DNA from: Helicobacteraceae bacterium
GTDB lineage: Bacteria; Campylobacterota; Campylobacteria; Campylobacterales; Sulfurimonadaceae
Reading direction: 5' to 3'
Length of the DNA stretch: 36,124 bases
Assembly (NCBI GenBank): GCA_015488855.1
Contig: WFMY01000062.1
Span: 1-36,124, forward strand
Below are positions 15,978 through 22,492 of the stretch, piece by piece (the stretch's first letter is position 1; each line of letters opens with the position of its first letter). A program made the position numbers and the translations under genes. Below the pieces are notes generated by a model. It did not search any database. It was given only the letters and a program-made list of their open reading frames with translations, and was not told the origin of the DNA.

Positions 15978-16214
15978 GTGAACAATCCTTTTGAATCAGG
16001 ACATATAAAGAACTATTTACTTCTTTATGCAAGTGTTGTTGTTATAATGATTTTGTTTTTTATAGCATCAACACTTTTTCATGATGTAGATAAGATTGAG
16101 AAAAAAGTCTTTAAAGATCAAAGTCTCAAATCAAAGCTTCAAAAAAATGAGGTTCAAAAGGAAGATAAACCTAGTTTAAAAACTAGGCTTAAGTTGATGG
16201 ATAAAAAGTATTAA
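15978..16214 (+). CDS. small single-pass membrane protein after groEL
   Basis: The 78-residue protein starts with GTG immediately after the groEL TAG, with AGGA 9 bases upstream, so it is likely translated from the groESL transcript. Residues ~13-34 (LLLYASVVVIMILFFIASTLF) form one membrane segment; the rest is a Lys/Glu-rich tail. Function is unknown. The 3' part contains a perfect 8-bp inverted repeat (CCTAGTTT/AAACTAGG, 16170-16187) with a 2-base loop, but no T run follows. The gene ends 8 bases from the convergent exbD. Confidence 0.75.
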   Translation: MNNPFESGHIKNYLLLYASVVVIMILFFIASTLFHDVDKIEKKVFKDQSLKSKLQKNEVQKEDKPSLKTRLKLMDKKY

Positions 16215-16222
16215 AGTTAATA

Positions 16223-16612
16223 TTATTCTTTAGTAACGATATAGAGTTGTTCATGTTTTAAACGCTTGAGTATATCCATCACTGTTACAAAATCTTGAAA
16301 GCGTGATTCTTTGTCACTTCGTAAAACTACAGTTTGTTGTTTATCTATCTGAGAGAGTTTTTTTTCAAGCTCTACTGCATTAACTTTTTCTTTTTCAAAA
16401 TACATCTCACCTTTGGCATTAACATAGATGCTTATTTCCTTTTTAAGGTCTTCTTTTTTGCTAGCTTTTGCTTTTGGTAGTTCAACTGGTATGACACCTT
16501 GTTTGATAAAAGTAGCCGTTGTAAGAACCATGACGAGCAGTACAAGCATGATATCTATAAAAGGGATTACATTGATAGAATCAAATCTTTTTGGTGCTTT
16601 TTTACACTTCAT
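16223..16612 (-). CDS. exbD: ExbD/TolR-family proton-channel subunit
   Basis: The 129-residue protein has one N-terminal membrane helix with the family motif (N-V-I-P-F-I-D-I-M-L-V-L-L-V); D20 is the proton-carrying Asp. A soluble periplasmic domain follows. With ExbB it converts proton-motive force to energise TonB-dependent outer-membrane transport, or Tol-Pal if it acts as TolR. Its start overlaps the exbB end by 11 bases. No tonB gene follows; the next gene downstream is convergent. Confidence 0.9.
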   Translation of the reverse strand: MKCKKAPKRFDSINVIPFIDIMLVLLVMVLTTATFIKQGVIPVELPKAKASKKEDLKKEISIYVNAKGEMYFEKEKVNAVELEKKLSQIDKQQTVVLRSDKESRFQDFVTVMDILKRLKHEQLYIVTKE

Positions 16613-17045
16613 TAGCTACATCATACTTTGTTAAAATACGCTCGATCTTACGAAGCGTTATTGTGTAGGCTATGATGGCTGGCATGGCTACAACAAGACC
16701 CATAGCAGTAGCTTTAAGTGCAAGGGCAAGTCCTACCATAATCTTTTTAGCATCAACTGCTCCTACATCTCCCATAGTATAAAAAGTTATCATGATTCCA
16801 ACGACAGTCCCAAGTAAGCCAACATAAGGAGCATTTGTTCCGATAGCACTGAGAATACTGATGTTATCAGTTAGATCTAAGTCAAGATTATCTCTATGTT
16901 TATAGTCCTCTATACGAACACTTTTATAAAACATCATCCTCTCTATAAATAGCCAGAGTGTCACAATACTCATCAATATCAAAATCCCCATTATCCCATA
17001 ATCTAGTACATTTTCTGCATAGGTTAAAAAATTATTTGTTTGCAA
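16602..17045 (-). CDS. exbB: ExbB/TolQ-family proton-channel subunit
   Basis: This short ExbB of 147 residues, as in Helicobacter and Campylobacter, has three membrane segments at about 16-34, 74-92 and 109-128. It also has the conserved pocket A-P-Y-V-G-L-L-G-T-V-V-G-I and K-A-T-A-M-G-L-V-V-A-M-P-A. It forms the pentameric channel around ExbD. Start is TTG at 17045 with AAGGAAA 7 bases upstream. It lies 23 bases after pyrC in the same direction, so pyrC-exbB-exbD is probably one transcript. Confidence 0.9.
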   Translation of the reverse strand: MQTNNFLTYAENVLDYGIMGILILMSIVTLWLFIERMMFYKSVRIEDYKHRDNLDLDLTDNISILSAIGTNAPYVGLLGTVVGIMITFYTMGDVGAVDAKKIMVGLALALKATAMGLVVAMPAIIAYTITLRKIERILTKYDVANEV

Positions 17046-17068
17046 ATCTATTTCCTTATTTTAGTTAT

Positions 17069-18076
17069 TCATTCAACGCTTTGTATAGCCCAATTGATAG
17101 TTTCTCCTGCATACATTGGAACGACATTTGAGTACTTTTGTGGAATACTAAAGGCTCTTTTCTCAAGAATGACCTCTTTAAATTCTGGACAAAGTCCGTA
17201 GATACTCTGTGCGTTGTCACTCACAAAGGCTTGGAGGTTATCTAGTTTATCATACTGCTCAAATATCTCACATAGAAGTTGTAAGGCGATAGGTGCCGTA
17301 AAAACACCAGCTGCACAACCACAACTCTCTTTTTTCTCTTGCGGATGCGGTGCTGAGTCACTTCCAAACATCACTTTAGGATGTGCTTCAAGAGCGATAC
17401 TCAGTAGTGCATCTAAATCCTCTGGTCTTTTTGCGATAGGTTTACAAAAATTGTGGGGCATCATCATACCACCAACAACATCATCAAGGGTTAAAAGTAG
17501 GTGATGCACAGTGATGCTAGCATAGAGGTTATCAAACCTATCTAACATATCTACTGCTTCTTTTGTTGTGATATGCTCCATGATAATTTTAAGATTTGGA
17601 AAGTTTGAAGCAAGCAGTTCATAGATACTCATAAACTCAGCCTCCCTATCCATCACAAAACCATCTGTTTCTCCATGGACACAAAGTGGGATTTGTAGTT
17701 CACTCATAGCCTCCAAAGTGGGTCTCATCTCTGCTATGTCAAATGAGCTAACCCCTCCCTCAGAATTTGTAGTAATCCCTGCAGGATAAAGTTTAATAGC
17801 TATTATCTCATCTGCTACACTCTCTAAGAAATTTTTATCATAGTTTTCGTAAAAGAGGGTCATATATGGTTCAAAATAGTCATTTGGAACAGTCGCCATA
17901 ATACGCTTTTTATAAGCTCGTATATCGACAAGCGAACTTACTGGCGGAACAAGATTTGGCATAACAATAGCACCGCTAAAGCTATAGGCACTAAGGGGTG
18001 CTATATTTTCAAGCATAACACCATCTCGGAGATGAAGATGAGCATCTAGGGGCATCAAAAGAGTATGAGTTTTCAT
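17069..18076 (-). CDS. pyrC: dihydroorotase
   Basis: Third step of pyrimidine synthesis: closure of carbamoyl-aspartate to dihydroorotate. The 335-residue protein is class II. It has the metal-binding H-x-H at H13/H15 (LDAHLHLRDG), the carboxylated lysine K95 (IIAIKLYPAG), H134 (CVHGE), H168 (MEHIT) and D240 (FGSDSAPH). The length is that of the E. coli-type enzyme. Start ATG 18076 fits the conserved N-terminus. It is the first gene of a minus-strand unit with exbB and exbD. Confidence 0.96.
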   Translation of the reverse strand: MKTHTLLMPLDAHLHLRDGVMLENIAPLSAYSFSGAIVMPNLVPPVSSLVDIRAYKKRIMATVPNDYFEPYMTLFYENYDKNFLESVADEIIAIKLYPAGITTNSEGGVSSFDIAEMRPTLEAMSELQIPLCVHGETDGFVMDREAEFMSIYELLASNFPNLKIIMEHITTKEAVDMLDRFDNLYASITVHHLLLTLDDVVGGMMMPHNFCKPIAKRPEDLDALLSIALEAHPKVMFGSDSAPHPQEKKESCGCAAGVFTAPIALQLLCEIFEQYDKLDNLQAFVSDNAQSIYGLCPEFKEVILEKRAFSIPQKYSNVVPMYAGETINWAIQSVE

Positions 18077-18175
18077 AGTAATCCTATAAATTATTTTTAA
18101 AGGATTATAGCCATTCTGTTATGAGAAGTATATTAAAGAGTCTCCTCGATTGGTGACAAAGTATATTTTGCACTT

Positions 18176-18807
18176 TTAATATCTATCTATAAACTTAGTA
18201 TATGGTACATTACTTGGTGTTACGATGAGAAAAAGTTCTGCACTATTGGCTATCCTATATGTAACACTTTTAGCATTATTAAATCTTTTTGTAGTGTTTG
18301 TCCATCTATGTCCATTTCCCCTTCTATCAAATAGTAAGAGTAAGTCGACTTTTCATCGAGGTTTTGTATTGTACTTGAACTTTCAAAAGAGATTTTTTGG
18401 TAGTCCTTATAGGTAGCATTTTTGCTTAGTGACTTTGAAAAGTCTGGGTCAAACCAAATCTGAAAAAGCTCGCTACCTTTTGTAATGCGTTCAGAATGCG
18501 AAACTCCAGAGCCAGCCTGAATAGCTTGAACATCACCTGCATTGAGTGGTGTATAGACTTTTGTAGCAGTATCATAATGCTCAACGGTACCTCCCAGAAC
18601 AAAGGTCATTATCTCAAAACCTTCATGAGGATGCAAAGGAAATTCTGCTGTTTCATGGGCAACTAAATGTGCCCAATAAAAAAGGTTTGAATACGCTGTT
18701 GAACCTTGCCTAGTTGGAAAACCAATAGGTTTGTTCTCTGTAAAAGCCCCATTAAAAAGAGGCTCTATCTGCTGGTCTTGTTTTTTTAAATATTTTACTT
18801 GACTCAT
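18176..18807 (-). pseudogene. pirin-family protein, frameshifted near the C-terminus
   Basis: The reading from ATG 18807 (AGGAG 8 bases upstream) gives 185 residues and stops at 18250. It has the cupin metal site of pirins (FPLHPHEGFEIMTFVLGG and GVSHSE) and ends abruptly in M-L-K-V-L-H-I-G. The minus-strand frame with codons ending at 18269 continues for about 30 codons as S-V-T-Y-R-I-A-N-S-A-E-L-F-L-I-V-T-P and stops at 18176. That is a good pirin C-terminus. One extra base in the A run (T's at 18268-18271 on the plus strand) would join the two into about 215 residues. Pirins are cupin-fold, metal-binding regulators or quercetinase-like enzymes. It is co-directional with YceI, 20 bases away. 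The lesion may be real, phase-variable or a sequence error. Confidence 0.75.
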
Positions 18808-18827
18808 AAGATACTCCTGTCTTTAAA

Positions 18828-19400
18828 TTATTTTATTTGTATGCCTTCTATGATTATATCTATTTTAATCTTGTCACTAACAAGGAGTCCACCAGTTTCT
18901 AATAATTGGTTAAAGTTGATGTTAAAGTCTCGTCTATTGATAGCTCCATGAAGTTCAAAGGCTATACGAGTATTTCCCCAAGGATCTTTTATCGTGCTAC
19001 TAACATCTTCAAGTTGCATATCTATAACTTTTGTGACATCTTTGATACTCAGTTGCATTTTTACATCATCACCATCTTGTTTGATGAGTTTCATTTGCAT
19101 ACTCGGGTAGTGTGCTACATCAAAAAAGTTGGCACTTCGTAAGTGATCATCCCTTTTTGCATCTTGAGTCGTTAAACTTGCTACTTCTACCCAACCATTT
19201 AATGCTGAAAATCGTTTTGTTTTTTCATTTATACTAAAAGTACCTGAAAATTTTTCAAAATTCCCTTTTACATTACTTATCATCATATGTTTAGCTTTAA
19301 AACCTATGTCTGAATGACTTGTGTCAACATTATAATTTGAACCATAAAGAGAACCTAAACCTACCATTGCACTGAGTGCCAAAACTTTAACTAACTTCAT
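18828..19400 (-). CDS. YceI-family periplasmic lipid-binding protein
   Basis: The 190-residue protein has a clear signal peptide (residues 1 to about 20, M-K-L-V-K-V-L-A-L-S-A-M-V-G-L-G-S) and then the YceI pattern: YNVDTSHSDIGFKAKHMMIS, T-Q-D-A-K-R-D-D-H-L-R-S-A-N-F-F-D near the middle and F-N-x-L-L-E-T-G-G-L-L-V-S-D near the end. YceI proteins form lipocalin-like barrels that bind isoprenoid quinones or amphiphiles in the periplasm; the ligand here is unknown. It is the first gene of a YceI-pirin operon divergent from tetR, with operators around its promoter. AAGGAT precedes the ATG. Confidence 0.92.
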   Translation of the reverse strand: MKLVKVLALSAMVGLGSLYGSNYNVDTSHSDIGFKAKHMMISNVKGNFEKFSGTFSINEKTKRFSALNGWVEVASLTTQDAKRDDHLRSANFFDVAHYPSMQMKLIKQDGDDVKMQLSIKDVTKVIDMQLEDVSSTIKDPWGNTRIAFELHGAINRRDFNINFNQLLETGGLLVSDKIKIDIIIEGIQIK

Positions 19401-19437
19401 TCGTAATCCTTAAATTTTTTATTTACACTGAATATTT

Positions 19438-19498
19438 AGTGTAATTACTCTAGAAGTATATCGATTAAATAAACTTAAAGTCAAGAGCAATTACTCTA
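19438..19498 (-). promoter_or_regulatory. yceI promoter with two TetR-type operator copies
   Basis: On the minus strand TTGACT (plus-strand AGTCAA, 19479-19484) and TATACT (AGTATA, 19455-19460) form a sigma-70-like promoter with an 18-base spacer. AGTGTAATTACTCTA at 19438-19452 lies just downstream of the -10. AGAGCAATTACTCTA at 19484-19498 abuts the -35. Both approximate the palindrome TAGAGTAATTACTCTA. An extra half-site TTTACACT lies at 19422-19429. This arrangement fits repression by the adjacent TetR protein. Confidence 0.75.
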
Positions 19499-19571
19499 AT
19501 CATACTCAAAATATACTTGCGAATCTTTTTAAAGCACCTTATTTAGGTGTCATTTTGATATGAAAAGAATA

Positions 19572-19600
19572 TTGACATTTTAGAGTATTTACACTATACT
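19572..19600 (+). promoter_or_regulatory. tetR promoter with operator in the spacer
   Basis: TTGACA (19572-19577) and TATACT (19595-19600) are 17 bases apart. The spacer holds TAGAGTATTTACACT (19581-19595), the reverse complement of the operator at 19438-19452 with one mismatch. The TetR protein would therefore control its own gene. A GGAAAG ribosome binding site and ATG 19620 follow. Confidence 0.8.
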
Positions 19601-19619
19601 TTTGAAATAAGGAAAGAAA

Positions 19620-20201
19620 ATGTCCACAAAACAAAAGATTTTAGATACAGCATTAAAGTTGTTTAATGAAACAAATACACAGTCAGCTACTACAAATCAT
19701 ATAGCAAAAGAGATGGGTATAAGCCCTGGAAATTTGCACTACCATTATAAAAATCGTGAAGAGATAGTTTTTTTACTTTATAAACAATTGCGTGAAGAGA
19801 CTACACTTACTATAGAGCATCTACCAAAAAACATACAAGCACTGCAAGAACATGAGAAACTTCTTATACAAGTTCAGTGGAAATACCGTTTTTTCTTTAA
19901 AGAGATGCTATTTTTGTTTTCTAAGGATGCCCAGTTAGAAAAAATGTATATAGAAGATAACATCAAGCATCGTGAGCGTATAGCTTATAGTATGCGAACT
20001 TTTGAAAGAAATGGAGAATTATCCTTCAAAGATGAAAAAAGCTTTGAATTTTTAGTTAACTCCATCTTACTCTCTTGGCAGTTTTATGCTTCGTACTTAC
20101 ACACCTTAGGCAAAGATTTAGATACGCAAGGTGCAGTAGAAGTGATAGAATATACAAAGAGTGCAATGCAACCATACCGAAGATATATTTATAAAGATTA
20201 A
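19620..20201 (+). CDS. TetR-family transcriptional regulator
   Basis: The 193-residue protein opens with the TetR DNA-binding domain: K-I-L-D-T-A-L-K-L-F-N-E at 6-17 and the helix-turn-helix at about 24-43 (TTNHIAKEMGISPGNLHYHY), ending in the conserved Y-H-Y-K-N-R-E-E. The C-terminal helical ligand domain is not conserved enough to name an inducer. It is divergent from the YceI-pirin operon, and three near-identical 15-bp sites lie on both promoters. This makes it the likely repressor of both units. The ligand could be a lipid-like or quinone-like molecule, given YceI as the target (inference). Confidence 0.9.
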   Translation: MSTKQKILDTALKLFNETNTQSATTNHIAKEMGISPGNLHYHYKNREEIVFLLYKQLREETTLTIEHLPKNIQALQEHEKLLIQVQWKYRFFFKEMLFLFSKDAQLEKMYIEDNIKHRERIAYSMRTFERNGELSFKDEKSFEFLVNSILLSWQFYASYLHTLGKDLDTQGAVEVIEYTKSAMQPYRRYIYKD

Positions 20202-20236
20202 GAAAACTTATAGTTTAAAAGGAGTATACCTCTTCT

Positions 20237-20462
20237 ATGGATAATTTAAAACATTTAAAAACTAAATATACCGATAATTACACTTCTAAGCGTTGTAACT
20301 GTTTTCATTCTTCCTGTATTTGTATTTTCTTTTTGTTATTTTACTCAAAATAATGCATGTGCTTATAAGATTAAAAGCATAAAAGTATTAGAAACTGATT
20401 TAAAAGTTGTGAGTATCCAATCAAGTTCAAGTATAAAACTTTCTATGATTGGATATAAGTAG
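20237..20462 (+). pseudogene. small membrane protein gene with a one-base frameshift
   Basis: From ATG 20237 the frame reads M-D-N-L-K-H-L-K and then leaves coding-like sequence. Removing one A from the run at 20257-20261 joins it to a frame that stays open to TAG 20460-20462 and gives a 74-residue protein. That protein has one strong membrane segment (I-P-I-I-T-L-L-S-V-V-T-V-F-I-L-P-V-F-V-F) and a polar tail. The second frame has no ATG, GTG or TTG of its own before the membrane segment. AAAGGAG lies ~13 bases before the ATG, somewhat far. No homologue is recognised. It lies between tetR and the convergent phosphomannomutase gene. Confidence 0.5.
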
Positions 20463-20469
20463 GTATAAA

Positions 20470-21825
20470 CTATATCTTGCTTTTGGCTTCTAGTATAAGC
20501 GCATTTATTGCTTCTTCATAAGAATGCGCATCTTGTTTTGTTGTAGATTCAAACCTAGTAACCAAGACTGGTGTAGTGTTTGATGCTCTTACTAGCCCCC
20601 ATCCATTTTCAAAATTTATGCGTACCCCATCTACATCAATAATGTTTTTAATAGCGGGAAAGTCTTTTGGTGGATTTTGGAGTAACTCTTTGACTTTATC
20701 TATGATTTCAAATTTTTGCGATTCAGTAGTTTCTACTTTGATTTCCTCTGTAGAGAATACTTCTGGAAGTTTTGCAAGTTCTGCATCGAGGTCTATTCCA
20801 TCATGGATAAGCTCTAACATTCTAAGGGTTGCATAGATAGCATCATCATAGCCAAAGTAACGATTTTTGAAAAAGATATGTCCACTCACTTCACAAGCCA
20901 AATCAGCTCCTATCTCTCTCATCTTTACTTTGAGATTTGAGTGTCCAGTTTTGTACATCACTGTTTTTGAACCTCTTCTTTCTAGCTCATCATACATCAC
21001 TTGGGAGCATTTCACTTCTCCAACAACAGTTGGTTTGTCCATCTTCATACTATATAGAAGAGCCATCATGTCACCTTTGATGTTATTTTTGTGAGTGAGA
21101 ACTGCTATGCGATCTGCATCTCCATCATAGGCAAAAGCGATATCAGCATTTTGGAGTGCCACTTTGACATCGGTAAGATTTTCTTCTACAGATGGGTCTG
21201 GGTGATGGTTTGGAAAGCTTCCATCTGGCTCAATAAAAAGAGCTTTTGTATTTAACTCAAGTGCATCAAAGATCTTTTGCGTGACTATACCTGCTACACC
21301 ATTGCCACAATCATACACTATCTTTGTATCCATCCCTTTAAGATGTTGGAACTCCGAAATAAGAAACTCAACATAGCGGCTCACTGCATCTATCTTTGTT
21401 ACATCTCTTTGCACTTTTGGTATCTCAGCCATGTCCTCACACTCTCTTCCTAGAGCGTAGATATCTTCACCAAAAAAAGGTGCTTTGTCTATGGTGATCT
21501 TAAAACCGTTGTATTGGCTTGGGTTATGTGAACCTGTTATCATCACAGATGCACTAACTGTTATGCCATTAAAGTCATTATAATTACAAAAGTAATTTAC
21601 AGGAGTAGGTACCATCCCTATATCAAGAACTTTTTTACCTCCTGCATTGAGTCCAGCAACGAGATACTCAAAGAGTATTGGTGAATGACTTCTTGCATCA
21701 TAACCAACAGCTACATATTTACCTGCTATCTTAGATGCAAGGGCATAACCAATTTTTGTGACACTTTTTTCATTTAACTCTTTTTCATATATACCACGAA
21801 TGTCGTATTCTCTGTAGATGCTCAT
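20470..21825 (-). CDS. phosphomannomutase/phosphoglucomutase
   Basis: The 451-residue alpha-D-phosphohexomutase interconverts mannose or glucose 1- and 6-phosphates for surface-polysaccharide precursors. It has the N-terminal M-S-I-Y-R-E-Y-D-I-R-G-I-Y, the phosphoserine loop MITGSHNPSQYNG with S99, the Mg site DGDADR at 234-239, the sugar-recognition loop CEVSGHIFFKNRYFG and the phosphate-binding R-A-S-N-T-T-P at the C-terminus. The loop type is that of AlgC/ManB rather than GlmM. A GAGGAGA site lies upstream of ATG 21825. The gene borders the segment with the O-acyltransferase, but on the opposite strand. Confidence 0.92.
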   Translation of the reverse strand: MSIYREYDIRGIYEKELNEKSVTKIGYALASKIAGKYVAVGYDARSHSPILFEYLVAGLNAGGKKVLDIGMVPTPVNYFCNYNDFNGITVSASVMITGSHNPSQYNGFKITIDKAPFFGEDIYALGRECEDMAEIPKVQRDVTKIDAVSRYVEFLISEFQHLKGMDTKIVYDCGNGVAGIVTQKIFDALELNTKALFIEPDGSFPNHHPDPSVEENLTDVKVALQNADIAFAYDGDADRIAVLTHKNNIKGDMMALLYSMKMDKPTVVGEVKCSQVMYDELERRGSKTVMYKTGHSNLKVKMREIGADLACEVSGHIFFKNRYFGYDDAIYATLRMLELIHDGIDLDAELAKLPEVFSTEEIKVETTESQKFEIIDKVKELLQNPPKDFPAIKNIIDVDGVRINFENGWGLVRASNTTPVLVTRFESTTKQDAHSYEEAINALILEAKSKI

Positions 21826-21840
21826 TTAAATCTCCTCAAA

Positions 21841-21864
21841 CCTTGTCTAATCTCGTAGGCAAGG
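21841..21864. other. hairpin at the boundary of the phosphomannomutase gene and the insertion-like segment
   Basis: CCTTGTCTA (21841-21849) pairs with TAGGCAAGG (21856-21864) with one G-T pair and a 6-base loop; GGTTTT follows on the plus strand. In the minus orientation it lies directly before the phosphomannomutase ribosome binding site and would be in its 5' leader. It could be a leader structure, a terminator for plus-strand read-through or a recombination site. Confidence 0.35.
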
Positions 21865-21906
21865 GGTTTTAGTGTTTATTTGTAATACAATAAAATTCCG
21901 ATTATT

Positions 21907-21966
21907 GTCGGACTTTGTCAAATTTCTTCATATTCGTCGGACTTTCATCGGACTAAAACGGACTTG
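21907..21966 (+). repeat. four CGGACT-centred repeats
   Basis: GTCGGACTTT (21907-21916 and 21936-21945), ATCGGACTAA (21947-21956) and AACGGACTTG (21957-21966). The same motif occurs inverted at 25094-25102 (AAGTCCGAT), immediately after the last gene of the AT-rich segment. The first copy also forms TCCGA/TCGGA with bases just upstream. Confidence 0.5.
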
Positions 21967-21999
21967 AAAAATTAAAATTTTTATATATTAGGAAGTGAA

Positions 22000-22305
22000 A
22001 TGATACAGTTAAAAACATTAAATAAAAGAATTGCTACGAGGTCACAAGGTATATTCTATAAACCAGTTGTTAATGAGGAAGAAAAAGAGGTAGATAAGGT
22101 ATATCTCATACGATGGATAGACCGAGATGGAAGAGAAAAACTAAAGACAGTGGATAAACACTCACAAGGAGTTAGAATTGCAACCTGTATAGTTCTTAGA
22201 AACAATACTATAAGTGCAGTATCTCTTGGGGCTGATGCCCTTTCTTACAAAGGTGCTAACAATAAATGCTTTGATGCTAAAAGTGTGTTACTTGGGGTAG
22301 CATAA
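22000..22305 (+). pseudogene. truncated tyrosine recombinase, arm-binding domain only
   Basis: The 101-residue reading contains K-R-I-A-T-R-S-Q-G-I-F-Y-K, then D-K-V-Y-L-I-R-W-I-D-R-D-G-R-E-K-L-K-T-V and H-S-Q-G-V-R. These resemble the N-terminal arm-binding domain of Campylobacterota phage or island integrases. The core-binding and catalytic domains are missing, and no continuation is found before the next gene. It lies at the left edge of the AT-rich cassette and is probably the stub of the recombinase that brought it in. Assignment is by recollection of the family pattern, so it is only moderately sure. Confidence 0.5.
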
Positions 22306-22412
22306 GGGGTGGAATAAAAAGAAAATTTGAATTGGTCTTGACATTTGGGGACGTTATAGAAAATGCTTCTTTTGATTACAAATTAATCTTCTTTTCCAGT
22401 AGTTTGAGTTAT

Positions 22413-22468
22413 AATTCCACACAATCTAATGAAATTACCCCCCCCCATAAGCCCTATGTAGTGGAATT
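22413..22468 (+). promoter_or_regulatory. leader with C9 tract flanked by an inverted repeat, upstream of the O-acyltransferase
   Basis: A TATAAT at 22410-22415 could serve as the -10. AATTCCAC (22413-22420) and GTGGAATT (22461-22468) are perfect inverted arms around a run of nine C's at 22438-22446. The ribosome binding site AGGAGA (22482-22487) and the TTG start follow. A run of nine C's is within the range that slips in Campylobacterota, so its length could alter leader folding or promoter function. Confidence 0.5.
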
Positions 22469-22492
22469 TCTAATATACATTAGGAGAATTAT

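Noticed and set aside
16170..16187. Perfect 8-bp inverted repeat as a terminator for the groESL unit
   Set aside because: It lies inside the coding region, has a 2-base loop and is not followed by T's.
17214..17504. Plus-strand ORF opposite pyrC
   Set aside because: Shadow frame of a gene with all dihydroorotase metal ligands; no binding site and no protein-like pattern.
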